A stretch of 64,000 nt of DNA from Echinicola marina (lineage in GTDB: Bacteria > Bacteroidota > Bacteroidia > Cytophagales > Cyclobacteriaceae): NCBI RefSeq assembly GCF_020463795.1, contig NZ_CP080025.1, positions 4,461,501 to 4,525,500 on the forward strand. The letters run 5' to 3'. Both the position numbers and the translations under genes were made by a program. Under the pieces are notes generated by a model, which was not told the DNA's origin, made no database searches, and was given only the letters and a program-made list of their open reading frames with translations. Positions 24,252-32,124 of the stretch are shown piece after piece. Within the stretch, counting starts at the first letter, position 1; each line of letters opens with the position of its first letter.

Positions 24252-24800
24252 ATAATCCTCGGGGCAAGCCCACGAGGCATTATTGGTCAATCGAATATTT
24301 TTAATTGATAATTGGTCTTCAGTTTTTTATATCCTTTTTCCAGCCCTTGACTCTTTACATAATTAGCGATCTTTTCCTCTGTTCCATGTTGGCCTACCGT
24401 ATTGACAAAATATCCCTTACCCCAAAACTCCCCTCCCCAGAGCTGTTTTTTCACCTCTGGGCATTCTTTAAACACCTCTCGTGACACTAAACTCTTTATC
24501 GTTCTCACTATTTTGGTTATACTATACGTTGGAACCGATTGGATCAGAAAATGTACATGGTCAGCATCTGTACCGATTTCCAGAAATTTAATCTCATATC
24601 TTAGTTCTATCTGTTCACACGTCGATGTCAGAACTTTATCAACCTCTTTACTGAACACTACTCGTCTATATTTTGCTGAGCAAACTATATGGTACAGCAA
24701 AACTGATACATTATGACTCTTATGGATATACTTACTTTCTTGCGACATCGAGTCACAAGATAGTAAAACGAGGCTAGCCTCGGGGAATTTGACCCTAAGA
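24252..24800 (-). mobile_element. IS200/IS605-family element
   Basis: About 550 bp containing only a tnpA gene. Subterminal imperfect hairpins mark both ends: CCTCGGGG...CCCACGAGG (24257-24277) on the left and CGAGGCTAGCCTCG (24769-24782) on the right, with no terminal inverted repeats and no obvious target duplication, as expected for the HUH single-strand transposition mechanism. It lies inside the tandem repeat array, interrupting one unit. The exact ends are estimated from the broken repeat units. Confidence 0.8.
24287..24748 (-). CDS. tnpA: IS200/IS605-family HUH transposase TnpA
   Basis: 153 residues, full length for IS200-type TnpA. The HUH metal site is H64-V-H66 in GTDADHVHFLIQ; the nucleophile is Y130 in KIANYVKSQGLEKGY. 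The frame is intact with no internal stop, so the element is possibly still active. No tnpB is present. The gene begins inside the element with an ATG at 24748. Confidence 0.95.
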   Translation of the reverse strand: MSQESKYIHKSHNVSVLLYHIVCSAKYRRVVFSKEVDKVLTSTCEQIELRYEIKFLEIGTDADHVHFLIQSVPTYSITKIVRTIKSLVSREVFKECPEVKKQLWGGEFWGKGYFVNTVGQHGTEEKIANYVKSQGLEKGYKKLKTNYQLKIFD

Positions 24801-24803
24801 GAT

Positions 24804-25020
24804 TAAACCTTGAAGAAATGAAAGAATTGAGAACATGAAGCTTTCTTCTCCACATAAACAACCCCAATCCTTAATGCCCCTTAATGTCTCAATGGTTAAA
24901 AAGAATAATAAACCATGAAGAAATGAAGGAATTAAGAACATGAAGCTTTCCTCCCCACAAAAAACAACCCCAATCCTTAATGACCCTTAATCTCTTAATG
25001 GTTAAAAAGAATATTAAAAC
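24804..25020. repeat. Tandem ~105-bp intergenic repeats, right part
   Basis: Two more units (about 24806-24910 and 24911-25016), each with GAAGAAATGAA, GAACATGAAGCTTTC, ACCCCAATCCTTAATG and GGTTAAAAAGAATA, followed by the start of a fifth (ACATGAAGACC). With the left part this gives four near-complete tandem units. Confidence 0.8.
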
Positions 25021-25095
25021 ATGAAGACCAGATGAGCTTAAAGACTAAATCAGCATTTTTTTTTAACTTTAACACTGTCGCTTAACAATAATACC

Positions 25096-25446
25096 ATGCA
25101 GGAATCCTGGAAATTCAAACTGAAAAACACCCATTCTGGCCCCAAAGATCTGATTAGGGAAACAATCCTTAAAGAGAAAAAGGAATGGAACATTTTTATT
25201 TCCCTGTATGCTAAATTGGACGGAGCCATTGCTGAAGATATTTCACTTAAAGAAATAAAGTCCATGGATACAGATCTTACAGGGACAATAATTCTAGCTT
25301 TTAAGAAGATATTCTATAATGCCTGCCTGAATATTCATGAACAGGATAAGGACAAAATTGAATTGGATTATCAAATAGATACTGAAAAAGATGAAATTGT
25401 GTTCACTGGTCCACTGATACCAGAAAGAGGAATGGATGATATTTAG
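25096..25446 (+). CDS. Small hypothetical protein
   Basis: 116 residues, charged, no signal peptide (SGPKDLIRETILKEKKEWNIFISLYAKLDGAIAEDISLKEIKS). Family not recognised. The central helix-rich part and acidic C-terminus are compatible with a soluble cytoplasmic protein. It starts 76 bp after the tandem-repeat array. Confidence 0.7.
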   Translation: MQESWKFKLKNTHSGPKDLIRETILKEKKEWNIFISLYAKLDGAIAEDISLKEIKSMDTDLTGTIILAFKKIFYNACLNIHEQDKDKIELDYQIDTEKDEIVFTGPLIPERGMDDI

Positions 25447-25712
25447 AGGTTAGACACAAGACGAAAGACAATAGACTTAACTCGTCCCTTTTCAAAAATC
25501 CCTCTTCGTACTTCTCTCCTCGTTCTTTGTGCATACATGGGGTTCTTTGTGCAAGCTTTGTGACCTTTGAGGTAAATTAAACAGTAAAATATTGACCTTA
25601 AATAGCCCAATTTTCCAAAAACTCATTATGCAGCCCATTAATTTGAAATTCCATTTCAGACATCTATCTTTATTGCCCAACTTTTAATACAACCTATAGA
25701 AAACCTTATAAC

Positions 25713-26861
25713 ATGACCAAGAAAATTAATGTGGCCATTGTGGGCACAGGATTTATCGGACCAGCCCATCTGGAGGCTTTGCGCAGAATTCCCAATATCG
25801 AAGTTACCGCATTATGTGAAGTCAATATTGAATTGGCAAAGGAAAAAGCCAACTTGCTAGGTATTCCAAATGCCTATCTTTTTGATGATATGTTGAAGCA
25901 AGATGATATTGATGTTGTTCATATCTGTACTCCTAACTTCTTGCACTATTCACAGTCAAAAGCTGCCTTATTAGCTGGAAAACATGTAGTTTGTGAAAAG
26001 CCATTGGCCACCAAAATCGAGGAAGCTGAAGAATTGGTAGCCCTGGCCAAAGAAAAAGGCCTTGTAAATGCAGTTCACTTCAACCTGCGCTATTATCCAA
26101 TGGTGCGCCAAATGAAGACCATGAGAGAGAATGGTGAATTGGGCGATATTTATAGTATTATGGGTTCTTACTTGCAGGACTGGTTATTCTTGAAAACTGA
26201 CTATAACTGGAGATTGGAGCCAGACAAATCCGGTGATTCCAGGGCTATAGCTGATATTGGTTCCCATTTATTGGACTTGACTGAGTATGTAACTGGACTA
26301 AAAGTTACCGAGGTAATGGCTGATTTCTCAACGGTACATAAAACCCGATTGAAGCCATTGAAAGCCATCGAAACCTATTCAGGTAAAATGCTTCAGGAAT
26401 CAGACTATGCAGAAGTGCCTATTGACACTGAAGACCATGCAACTGTAATGCTAAGGTTTGACAATGGCAATAAAGGTTCTGTGACGGTAAGTCAAGTAAA
26501 TGCCGGTAGAAAGAACAGATTGAATATTGAGATCGCAGGTTCCAAGTCCAATTTTGAGTGGTGCTCTGAGAAGCCCAATGAAATGTGGATCGGTAAGCGT
26601 GAAACTGCGAACCAACAATTGATGAAGGATCCTTCCTTATTTACCCAAGAGGCTGCTGGCTTGATCAGTTTCCCTGGAGGACATAATGAAGGCTTCCCTG
26701 ATACCTCTAAGCAAATGTTCAAAGAAGTTTATGCAGCTGTTGCTGAAGGAAAGCAGCCTGAGGCACCAAGCTTCCCAACTTTTGCTGATGGATACAGAGA
26801 ATTGTTGATTTGTGAGCGAATCATAGAAAGTAATAAAAAGCAGGCTTGGGTGAAAATCTAG
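25713..26861 (+). CDS. Gfo/Idh/MocA-family oxidoreductase
   Basis: 382 residues: Rossmann N-terminus GTGFIGPAHLEAL (G11-x-G13), EKPLATK near residue 95 with the conserved Lys of the active site, and a C-terminal alpha/beta domain including SRAIADIGSHLLDL with the catalytic-type Asp/His. These NAD(P)-dependent enzymes act on sugars, cyclitols or their derivatives; the substrate cannot be read from sequence. Monocistronic, ending in a strong terminator. Confidence 0.92.
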   Translation: MTKKINVAIVGTGFIGPAHLEALRRIPNIEVTALCEVNIELAKEKANLLGIPNAYLFDDMLKQDDIDVVHICTPNFLHYSQSKAALLAGKHVVCEKPLATKIEEAEELVALAKEKGLVNAVHFNLRYYPMVRQMKTMRENGELGDIYSIMGSYLQDWLFLKTDYNWRLEPDKSGDSRAIADIGSHLLDLTEYVTGLKVTEVMADFSTVHKTRLKPLKAIETYSGKMLQESDYAEVPIDTEDHATVMLRFDNGNKGSVTVSQVNAGRKNRLNIEIAGSKSNFEWCSEKPNEMWIGKRETANQQLMKDPSLFTQEAAGLISFPGGHNEGFPDTSKQMFKEVYAAVAEGKQPEAPSFPTFADGYRELLICERIIESNKKQAWVKI

Positions 26862-26884
26862 GATTTGCAGGAATATAAGATGCT

Positions 26885-26918
26885 AAAGGCCTTTCCTGTT
26901 TTTGGAAAGGCCTTTTTA
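26885..26918 (+). terminator. Intrinsic terminator after the oxidoreductase gene
   Basis: AAAGGCCTTTCC / GGAAAGGCCTTTTT around a TGTTTTT loop; 12-bp stem and T-run, 24 bp after the stop codon. Confidence 0.9.
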
Positions 26919-26934
26919 TTGAAATACCTTTTGG

Positions 26935-27642
26935 ATGGAACTGGAAATACTATACCAAGACGATTATTATATTGCTGTCAATAAACCAGCAGGTATGATG
27001 GTACATAAATCCAATATTGCCATGGATGATGAACCTGTATATGCTTTACAAACCCTTCGTGATCAAATAGGCATAAAAGTCTATCCGCTACATCGTATTG
27101 ACCGGCCTACTTCGGGTATACTTTGGTTTGCCAAATCATCTGAGGCAGTCGCCCCATTCCAGGAACTCTTTACCAACAATGAAATCAAAAAATACTACCT
27201 CACCATTGTCAGAGGCTATACCAAGGAAAAAGAAGCGCTTATAGATCATCCATTAAAAAAGAAGTTAAAAAAAGAATTGCAAGAAGCCCAAACGGAATAC
27301 CTCAGACTGGCAGAAGTTGAAATTCCTTTTGCGAGTTCCCCCAAACATGAAACTAGCCGCTATTCACTGGTAAGAGCCTACCCTCTCACCGGTAGAATGC
27401 ATCAAATCCGGCGCCATATGGCCCATGAAAGGAATTATATTATCGGGGACAATACGCATGGCGATAATCGACAAAATAGATTTTTCAGGGAACATTTTCA
27501 AATGCACCATATGCTTCTGCATGCTTGGCAAACTGAATTTATCCACCCCATAACCAAAGAAGTCATTCGGGTGACTGCAAACCCTCCGGACTACTTTATG
27601 AAAATTGTTCAATCCTTTGGCTGGGAAAATATCATAGCGTAA
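26935..27642 (+). CDS. RluA-family pseudouridine synthase
   Basis: 235 residues. Catalytic Asp56 in the motif PLHRIDRPTSGILWFAKS, plus TGRMHQIRRHMAH and the N-terminal VNKPAGMMVHKS. The short length and absence of an S4 domain match TruC/RluA subgroup enzymes, which modify tRNA (U65) or 23S rRNA; target not assigned. Starts 74 bp after the previous stop. Confidence 0.93.
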   Translation: MELEILYQDDYYIAVNKPAGMMVHKSNIAMDDEPVYALQTLRDQIGIKVYPLHRIDRPTSGILWFAKSSEAVAPFQELFTNNEIKKYYLTIVRGYTKEKEALIDHPLKKKLKKELQEAQTEYLRLAEVEIPFASSPKHETSRYSLVRAYPLTGRMHQIRRHMAHERNYIIGDNTHGDNRQNRFFREHFQMHHMLLHAWQTEFIHPITKEVIRVTANPPDYFMKIVQSFGWENIIA

Positions 27643-27645
27643 ATA

Positions 27646-27679
27646 AAAAAACCGGCCCCCAATAAAAGCCGGCTTTTTA
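27646..27679 (+). terminator. Intrinsic terminator after the RluA-type gene
   Basis: AAAAA-CCGGC ... GCCGG-CTTTTT hairpin (CCCAATAAAA loop), 4 bp after the stop codon. Confidence 0.85.
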
Positions 27680-27714
27680 TTCCACTAACCAAATCTATAT
27701 TTGTTTTTTATGTA

Positions 27715-27854
27715 TATCCGCAATTCCACCAGTAAAAGTTAAAAGCGAATCGAAATGTTCGTTTTAATTAAAATATCAACTCCTTCGGTCTTCAGTCTTC
27801 AAACTCCCGACCACTTAAGCAAGGGATTTAAGGTTACTGGCATCATTGCGGATA
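27715..27854. mobile_element. 140-bp MITE-like element, copy 1
   Basis: Perfect 10-bp terminal inverted repeats TATCCGCAAT...ATTGCGGATA delimit 140 bp. Near-identical copies occur at 34128-34267 and 54903-55042 in the opposite orientation. Internal landmarks: TTAAAAGCGAATCGAAATG, TTAATTAAAATATCAACT and ACTCCCGACCACTTAAGC. It has no coding capacity. Confidence 0.85.
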
Positions 27855-27871
27855 ATCAGATTATTTTTTTC

Positions 27872-28594
27872 TTAGTGATCATGATCGTGATCATCTTCTT
27901 CTTCATGTGCTGCATGAATCTCAAACTTAAGATTCAGAACATCTTCTCCTGCAAATCGCTCTTCATAGTCATCAGCATTCCAATCAATACGTTCAACATT
28001 AGCCTTGGTAGCTAAATCATCAAACTTCCTAAGCACATAAGAAACAGCTCTTGACCCTCCCTCATTTGACTCTCCTACAATGAAATAGCTTAAAATGCCT
28101 GTCACTTCGTATTTGCCATCTACAGGTGAGCCATCACCATATTCCATGTCTCTTGGTTGAAAAATGGCTCCTGATTCATCGTCAGTATCAGGATTTAATA
28201 TGAAATCACTTCCGATTAAGAATGCTTTATATTGGTCCGCTGTAGCCTTATCGTTGATAAAATCCTCTTCAACACGATTTCCTTGATAGTCCCAAGCCTG
28301 TAACTCTATTTTATAGATTACTTCAGGATCCAAGTGAAGGTGACCACCACTTATCGCATTTCCCTCTGCATCAAATTCAACGGAAACAGACTCCCCTTCA
28401 GTAGCCCCATCAATTCCATGGAAGTGATCCCCGTGGGCACTTAGATGATCATCCCCCGAAAGTGCTGTAAAAACCAAATGGGCTTTTTCAATTCCTTCCT
28501 GCGGAATCACCGGCTCATCATCTTCAGTACATGAAAAAGCCAGCAATACAGCGAACAAAACAGGAAAAAGCGGTTTTTTGATAAACTGTGTCAT
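27872..28594 (-). CDS. His/Asp-rich lipoprotein of the putative metal-uptake operon
   Basis: 240 residues. Lipoprotein signal VLLAFSCTEDDE with lipidation Cys. A His-rich loop follows (LSAHGDHFHGIDG), and the protein ends in AAHEEEDDHDHDH: both are typical of metal-handling (zinc) proteins. The centre (GVDIQ..., LDPEVIYKIELQAWDYQGN) resembles all-beta lipoproteins of Bacteroidota. A 15-bp palindrome (28647-28661) lies 53 bp upstream of the start and is shared with the TonB receptor promoter. Transcribed on the same strand downstream of the receptor and DUF4625 genes, but with its own promoter region of 151 bp. Confidence 0.85.
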   Translation of the reverse strand: MTQFIKKPLFPVLFAVLLAFSCTEDDEPVIPQEGIEKAHLVFTALSGDDHLSAHGDHFHGIDGATEGESVSVEFDAEGNAISGGHLHLDPEVIYKIELQAWDYQGNRVEEDFINDKATADQYKAFLIGSDFILNPDTDDESGAIFQPRDMEYGDGSPVDGKYEVTGILSYFIVGESNEGGSRAVSYVLRKFDDLATKANVERIDWNADDYEERFAGEDVLNLKFEIHAAHEEEDDHDHDH

Positions 28595-28646
28595 AAATAG
28601 TTTGTTTTTAAGAAATTAAAATTGATTTATAGTGTTATGTATTTAA

Positions 28647-28661
28647 TGCAATACTGTTGCA
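28647..28661. promoter_or_regulatory. 15-bp palindrome TGCAATACTGTTGCA upstream of the His-rich lipoprotein
   Basis: Near-perfect inverted repeat, consensus TGcAACAnTGTTgCA, 53 bp upstream of 28594. Same pattern at 31926 and 31964. Candidate operator for a Fur/Zur-type repressor. Confidence 0.6.
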
Positions 28662-28734
28662 TATTTAAAATAGACATACCAATCCTAACTAATGAGTGCT
28701 TTACCCAACAGATGCTTGGTTTAAATTCAAATTA

Positions 28735-28749
28735 TTGAACACTGTTCAA
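28735..28749. promoter_or_regulatory. 15-bp palindrome TTGAACACTGTTCAA
   Basis: Perfect inverted repeat sharing the central AACAnTGTT with the three boxes of the metal operon but with different outer bases. It overlaps the stop codon of the 165-residue lipoprotein gene and is 141 bp upstream of the His-rich lipoprotein start. Weaker candidate of the same operator family. Confidence 0.4.
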
Positions 28750-29243
28750 TCCAGCTTTATACTAATTCCCTTCAAGGTTTGCCAACCCTCCTTATCGGTA
28801 ACTTTGATCATAAAATGATAATCTCCTGGATCGACATCTTCTGGAACGGTAATTTCCATGACTGCCTCATAGCTTTGTAAGCCTTCAGGAATAGGAAAAC
28901 TTTCAATTAATAAATAGGGATTATTTGCCGTCTTTACCGGATCCATATTGCAGTCATTCACTTCAGTGCTATGGGAATGATGGTCAAAATTGTGGTGCAC
29001 ATCCAGACTGTAACTACCTAATTCCACATTATCCTTGAATACAGCTCTAAAAACAAATGTTTCTCCCCTTTTGATCACTGCACATTGGCTTGGAAAGGCC
29101 CCTGAAAAACTATTATCTATCTCAGGTAAAATCAAGTCTTGCTCATCTTCATTGAATTGGCAACTGGTTACCAAGAATACAAAAATGGAAAACAAGCAAG
29201 TACTAAAAATGCCATTACGATTAATGTACTTCATATTATGCAT
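28746..29243 (-). CDS. DUF4625-type lipoprotein, His-rich
   Basis: 165 residues. Signal and lipidation site in FSTCLFSIFVFLVTSCQFNED. The mature part follows the DUF4625 pattern (P-x-I-x-NSFSGAFPSQCAVIKRGETFVFRAVFKDNVELGSYSLDVHHNFDHHSHS), an Ig-like fold with a His cluster HHNFDHHSH that could bind metal. Its start overlaps the stop of the next upstream gene (TAATG); a second ATG 9 bp inside is possible. Confidence 0.88.
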   Translation of the reverse strand: MHNMKYINRNGIFSTCLFSIFVFLVTSCQFNEDEQDLILPEIDNSFSGAFPSQCAVIKRGETFVFRAVFKDNVELGSYSLDVHHNFDHHSHSTEVNDCNMDPVKTANNPYLLIESFPIPEGLQSYEAVMEITVPEDVDPGDYHFMIKVTDKEGWQTLKGISIKLD

Positions 29244-29671
29244 TAGCTGATAATGTAAAACTCTTCCTTAATTTCTATTTGGACTCCATTGGTATCTACC
29301 ACAGTAAAGATAAAATCATAGACACCTATTGGAGCATTTTCAGGAATGGTAAAATGTTTATGTACATTAGTGTTCTTCAATCCATTATATTCATTCCATT
29401 CCACAAAATATTCCCATTCTTCAGTGTATGACTGATCCTGTTTTTGTTGGATTTGAACGGTTAGGGTCTCGATTTTTTCCCCGGCCACGATATCTGCATT
29501 GAAATGAAAATCCTCCCCTACTATTCCTTCTTTCTGATTATCATAACCAATCTCCATATTGGTAATCTGGGGATCGACTAAATCTGGCTGTACATCATCT
29601 TCAGAGCAGGACGATATTGCCCAGCCAAAGCATAAAGTCAATAGGATGCATACATACTTTTGTTTCATCAT
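29243..29671 (-). CDS. DUF4625-type lipoprotein
   Basis: 142 residues with lipoprotein signal ILLTLCFGWAISSCSEDD and a DUF4625-like fold (PQITNMEIGYDNQKEGIVGEDFHFNADIVAGEKIETLTVQIQQK; ENAPIGVYDFIFTVVDTNGV). Lies 8 bp downstream of the TonB receptor gene and overlaps the next by one base, so the receptor and both lipoproteins form one operon. Confidence 0.85.
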   Translation of the reverse strand: MMKQKYVCILLTLCFGWAISSCSEDDVQPDLVDPQITNMEIGYDNQKEGIVGEDFHFNADIVAGEKIETLTVQIQQKQDQSYTEEWEYFVEWNEYNGLKNTNVHKHFTIPENAPIGVYDFIFTVVDTNGVQIEIKEEFYIIS

Positions 29672-29678
29672 TTTATTT

Positions 29679-31916
29679 TTAAATATCTAATTGAAAAGAA
29701 ATATTAAAACTTCTTCCTTGTTCTGGAAGGTCGATTAATCTATAGAAACTGGTATGGTTCAAATACCGGGTATTGAAAAGGTTTCTGACTTGAAAATCTA
29801 ATTGAAGGGGCGAATCGAACAAATTAAGTTCAGCCCCAAACCTCAAATCCACCAGTCGGTATCCAGGAGTCATTTTCTCTGGTGGTACAATCTGTTCCTG
29901 TTTAGCTGTTAACCGGTAATCCACGGCTAAATATGGTTTTCCCAGACCCAAGGTCCATAATGGTTTGTAAGTAGTATTTAGCAGGACTGAGGGCGGTGGT
30001 GAGAATGGCAAAGTATAGCCCTTTTTATCCCCGGAAACCTGTTCGCTATAAACATATTCCCCCAATAACTCTATATTCATGGATTTATTGATTTGGTGAA
30101 ATACAGAAAGTTCGCCGCCAAAACGGACTACTTCTGACTGGGTATAATTAAACACCTGATTGCCTGCCCCGTATAGATAATCATATTCAGCAGATGGACT
30201 GAGGTAAATATAATTGGAGAAGTAATTAAAAAATGGACTGAAAGTGACCAGCCATTGATCTTCTTTTAATGTTCCACCCAAATCCAATTGATAAGATCGT
30301 TCAGGAGACAATTCAGCATTCCCTCTCTCATATCGATAATAGTGATAATTCACCCCATTTGCACCCAATTCCTTGGCTATGGGCACCCTAAAACCCGTAC
30401 CAATATTTCCCTTAAAACTGAACTTTCCAGGAGCATAATTAAAGCCCAGTGCCCATACCTGACTATTGAATGTTCTGGTGCTGGCTTGAGAGCGGTACAA
30501 ATAGTTGGAAGGCTGCTCCTCCTGCTCTTCAGTGGATGGAAACCAATCCTGATATGCCTCAATGGCTATTCGGCTATGATCATATCGCAAAGCTCCTTGT
30601 ATTTGCCACTCATCATTAATCTTGAACTTGTCTAAGGCATAAAGTCCAAAACTAACTTTTTGATAAGCGGGTATTAAAAATCCCCAACCCCCGATTTCAT
30701 TCATCTGCCACTCTCCACTTAGCCCAAACTGTAATTGATGCTGATCAAGAAACCATTCATCTCTGAGCTGCATACTAAAGACTTTTTTGTCAAATGAGCG
30801 CTCCAATGTGGAGGGATAGCTCAATTCATCGGGGTAATTAGGCGGCATAAAACCATGGTTGACATATTGGCTCCACTCCTTTCTTTCATTGAGCTGAAAG
30901 CCGAAATCAGCTTCTATGAGATGCTTTTCAAATCGATAGGAAAACTGATCAATGAGCTTAAAATGTCCCACTTCCTGATGAGGTAAAAGTATGTCCCTAT
31001 TAGCGCTATCATGTAGTTCCTCATTGACATTGCGCGGCTCTAATCCATGGGCATTGGCAAAAAAACCTGATTTCATATATACCCTTCCGGCGGTCAGGGT
31101 GTTTTTCAACGGGCCTTCCAAATATCCCAGCTTAACGGACCAATCAAATTCTTTTCCTGCAGTATTCCGCACCTTGCCCTGATCTAAGGCGACCCCAAAG
31201 TCATAAACATAAACGGTATCAGCGGGCACCTTAAAATCCCCGTATGAAGCATAGCTGAGACGCATATCATAAAACCATTTTTCCCTTCGTCCATAAACAT
31301 TAGCCGAAGCCCCAAGCCAAGCTGTATTGGATTTGGCATTCAAAATAAGGCTCCCTCCTTGGCTTCCCCTGTCTGGAACAGGTTTGTCCTTTATATCTAT
31401 CACCCCAGCAATTGCATCTGAGCCATAACTTATAGATGCAGGGCCTTTTATTATCTGCACTTGATCAACATTATATTGGTCCAATTCCAATCCATGATCG
31501 GCCCCCCATTGCTGTCCTTCATGTTTGATACCGTTCGTAAGCACAACAACTTGATTAAAACCCAATCCTCTTATCAATGGCTTGGAAGTACCTGAGCCTA
31601 TTCCCACCGTACTTATTCCTGGCAATCTTTCCATTGTCTTCATTAGGCTATTTCCCCTATTTTTCCGGAGAAAATCCTTTCTGACAAAAGAGATATTGGA
31701 GGATTCCTCTTTTATCATTTGCTCTAAATGATCAGAAACTGTCACTTGGCCCAATTCATAGGTCTTAATTGTTTCTTTATTGATAGTAGAATCTTTTGGC
31801 TGCTGAATTTGAGCATAGATTGGATAAGCGTCCATCTGTACATTGGTGCTATTCTCTCCACTTGGAACAGGATTTATCAAGGATACTAATAAGATGCTTT
31901 CTATAAACATAATCAA
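29679..31916 (-). CDS. TonB-dependent outer-membrane receptor (putative metal uptake)
   Basis: 745 residues. A TonB-box/plug region precedes a 22-strand barrel: LGQVTVSDHLEQ, then NSLMKTMERLPGISTVGIGSGTSKPLIRGLGFNQVVVLTNG and QVQIIKGPASISYGSDAIAGVIDIK, the plug hallmarks; the C-terminus ends in FQLDI with a terminal aromatic/hydrophobic strand (RSFNISFQLDI). The N-terminus MIMFIESILLVSLINPVPSG acts as a short, atypical signal. No SusC-type features. Two of the 15-bp boxes sit at the promoter. The operon partners (DUF4625, His-rich lipoproteins) point to a metal such as zinc rather than glycans; inferred. Confidence 0.9.
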   Translation of the reverse strand: MIMFIESILLVSLINPVPSGENSTNVQMDAYPIYAQIQQPKDSTINKETIKTYELGQVTVSDHLEQMIKEESSNISFVRKDFLRKNRGNSLMKTMERLPGISTVGIGSGTSKPLIRGLGFNQVVVLTNGIKHEGQQWGADHGLELDQYNVDQVQIIKGPASISYGSDAIAGVIDIKDKPVPDRGSQGGSLILNAKSNTAWLGASANVYGRREKWFYDMRLSYASYGDFKVPADTVYVYDFGVALDQGKVRNTAGKEFDWSVKLGYLEGPLKNTLTAGRVYMKSGFFANAHGLEPRNVNEELHDSANRDILLPHQEVGHFKLIDQFSYRFEKHLIEADFGFQLNERKEWSQYVNHGFMPPNYPDELSYPSTLERSFDKKVFSMQLRDEWFLDQHQLQFGLSGEWQMNEIGGWGFLIPAYQKVSFGLYALDKFKINDEWQIQGALRYDHSRIAIEAYQDWFPSTEEQEEQPSNYLYRSQASTRTFNSQVWALGFNYAPGKFSFKGNIGTGFRVPIAKELGANGVNYHYYRYERGNAELSPERSYQLDLGGTLKEDQWLVTFSPFFNYFSNYIYLSPSAEYDYLYGAGNQVFNYTQSEVVRFGGELSVFHQINKSMNIELLGEYVYSEQVSGDKKGYTLPFSPPPSVLLNTTYKPLWTLGLGKPYLAVDYRLTAKQEQIVPPEKMTPGYRLVDLRFGAELNLFDSPLQLDFQVRNLFNTRYLNHTSFYRLIDLPEQGRSFNISFQLDI

Positions 31917-31925
31917 AACTGTAAA

Positions 31926-31940
31926 CGCAACATGGTTGCA
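31926..31940. promoter_or_regulatory. 15-bp palindrome CGCAACATGGTTGCA at the receptor promoter
   Basis: 13 of 15 bases agree with TGcAACAnTGTTgCA; 10 bp upstream of the start codon at 31916 (minus). Candidate repressor site with the box at 31964. Confidence 0.6.
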
Positions 31941-31963
31941 AAAGTAACAATATTAAACAGAAA

Positions 31964-31978
31964 TGAAACAATGTTGCA
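31964..31978. promoter_or_regulatory. 15-bp palindrome TGAAACAATGTTGCA at the receptor promoter
   Basis: Centre-to-centre 38 bp from the box at 31926, about 48 bp upstream of the receptor start. Same central AACAnTGTT as the other boxes. Confidence 0.6.
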
Positions 31979-32124
31979 TATAAAAAATAGCCCATATTCA
32001 TCATAATTTTATTAATAGCCTCATTTTCATTTACTAATAGTTTGAAGAAAACCTAAGTATCCAATCAGGAACTAACTCTGCCATAAATCAATTATATTTA
32101 GCTATCTAATTTTAAATAAAGCTC

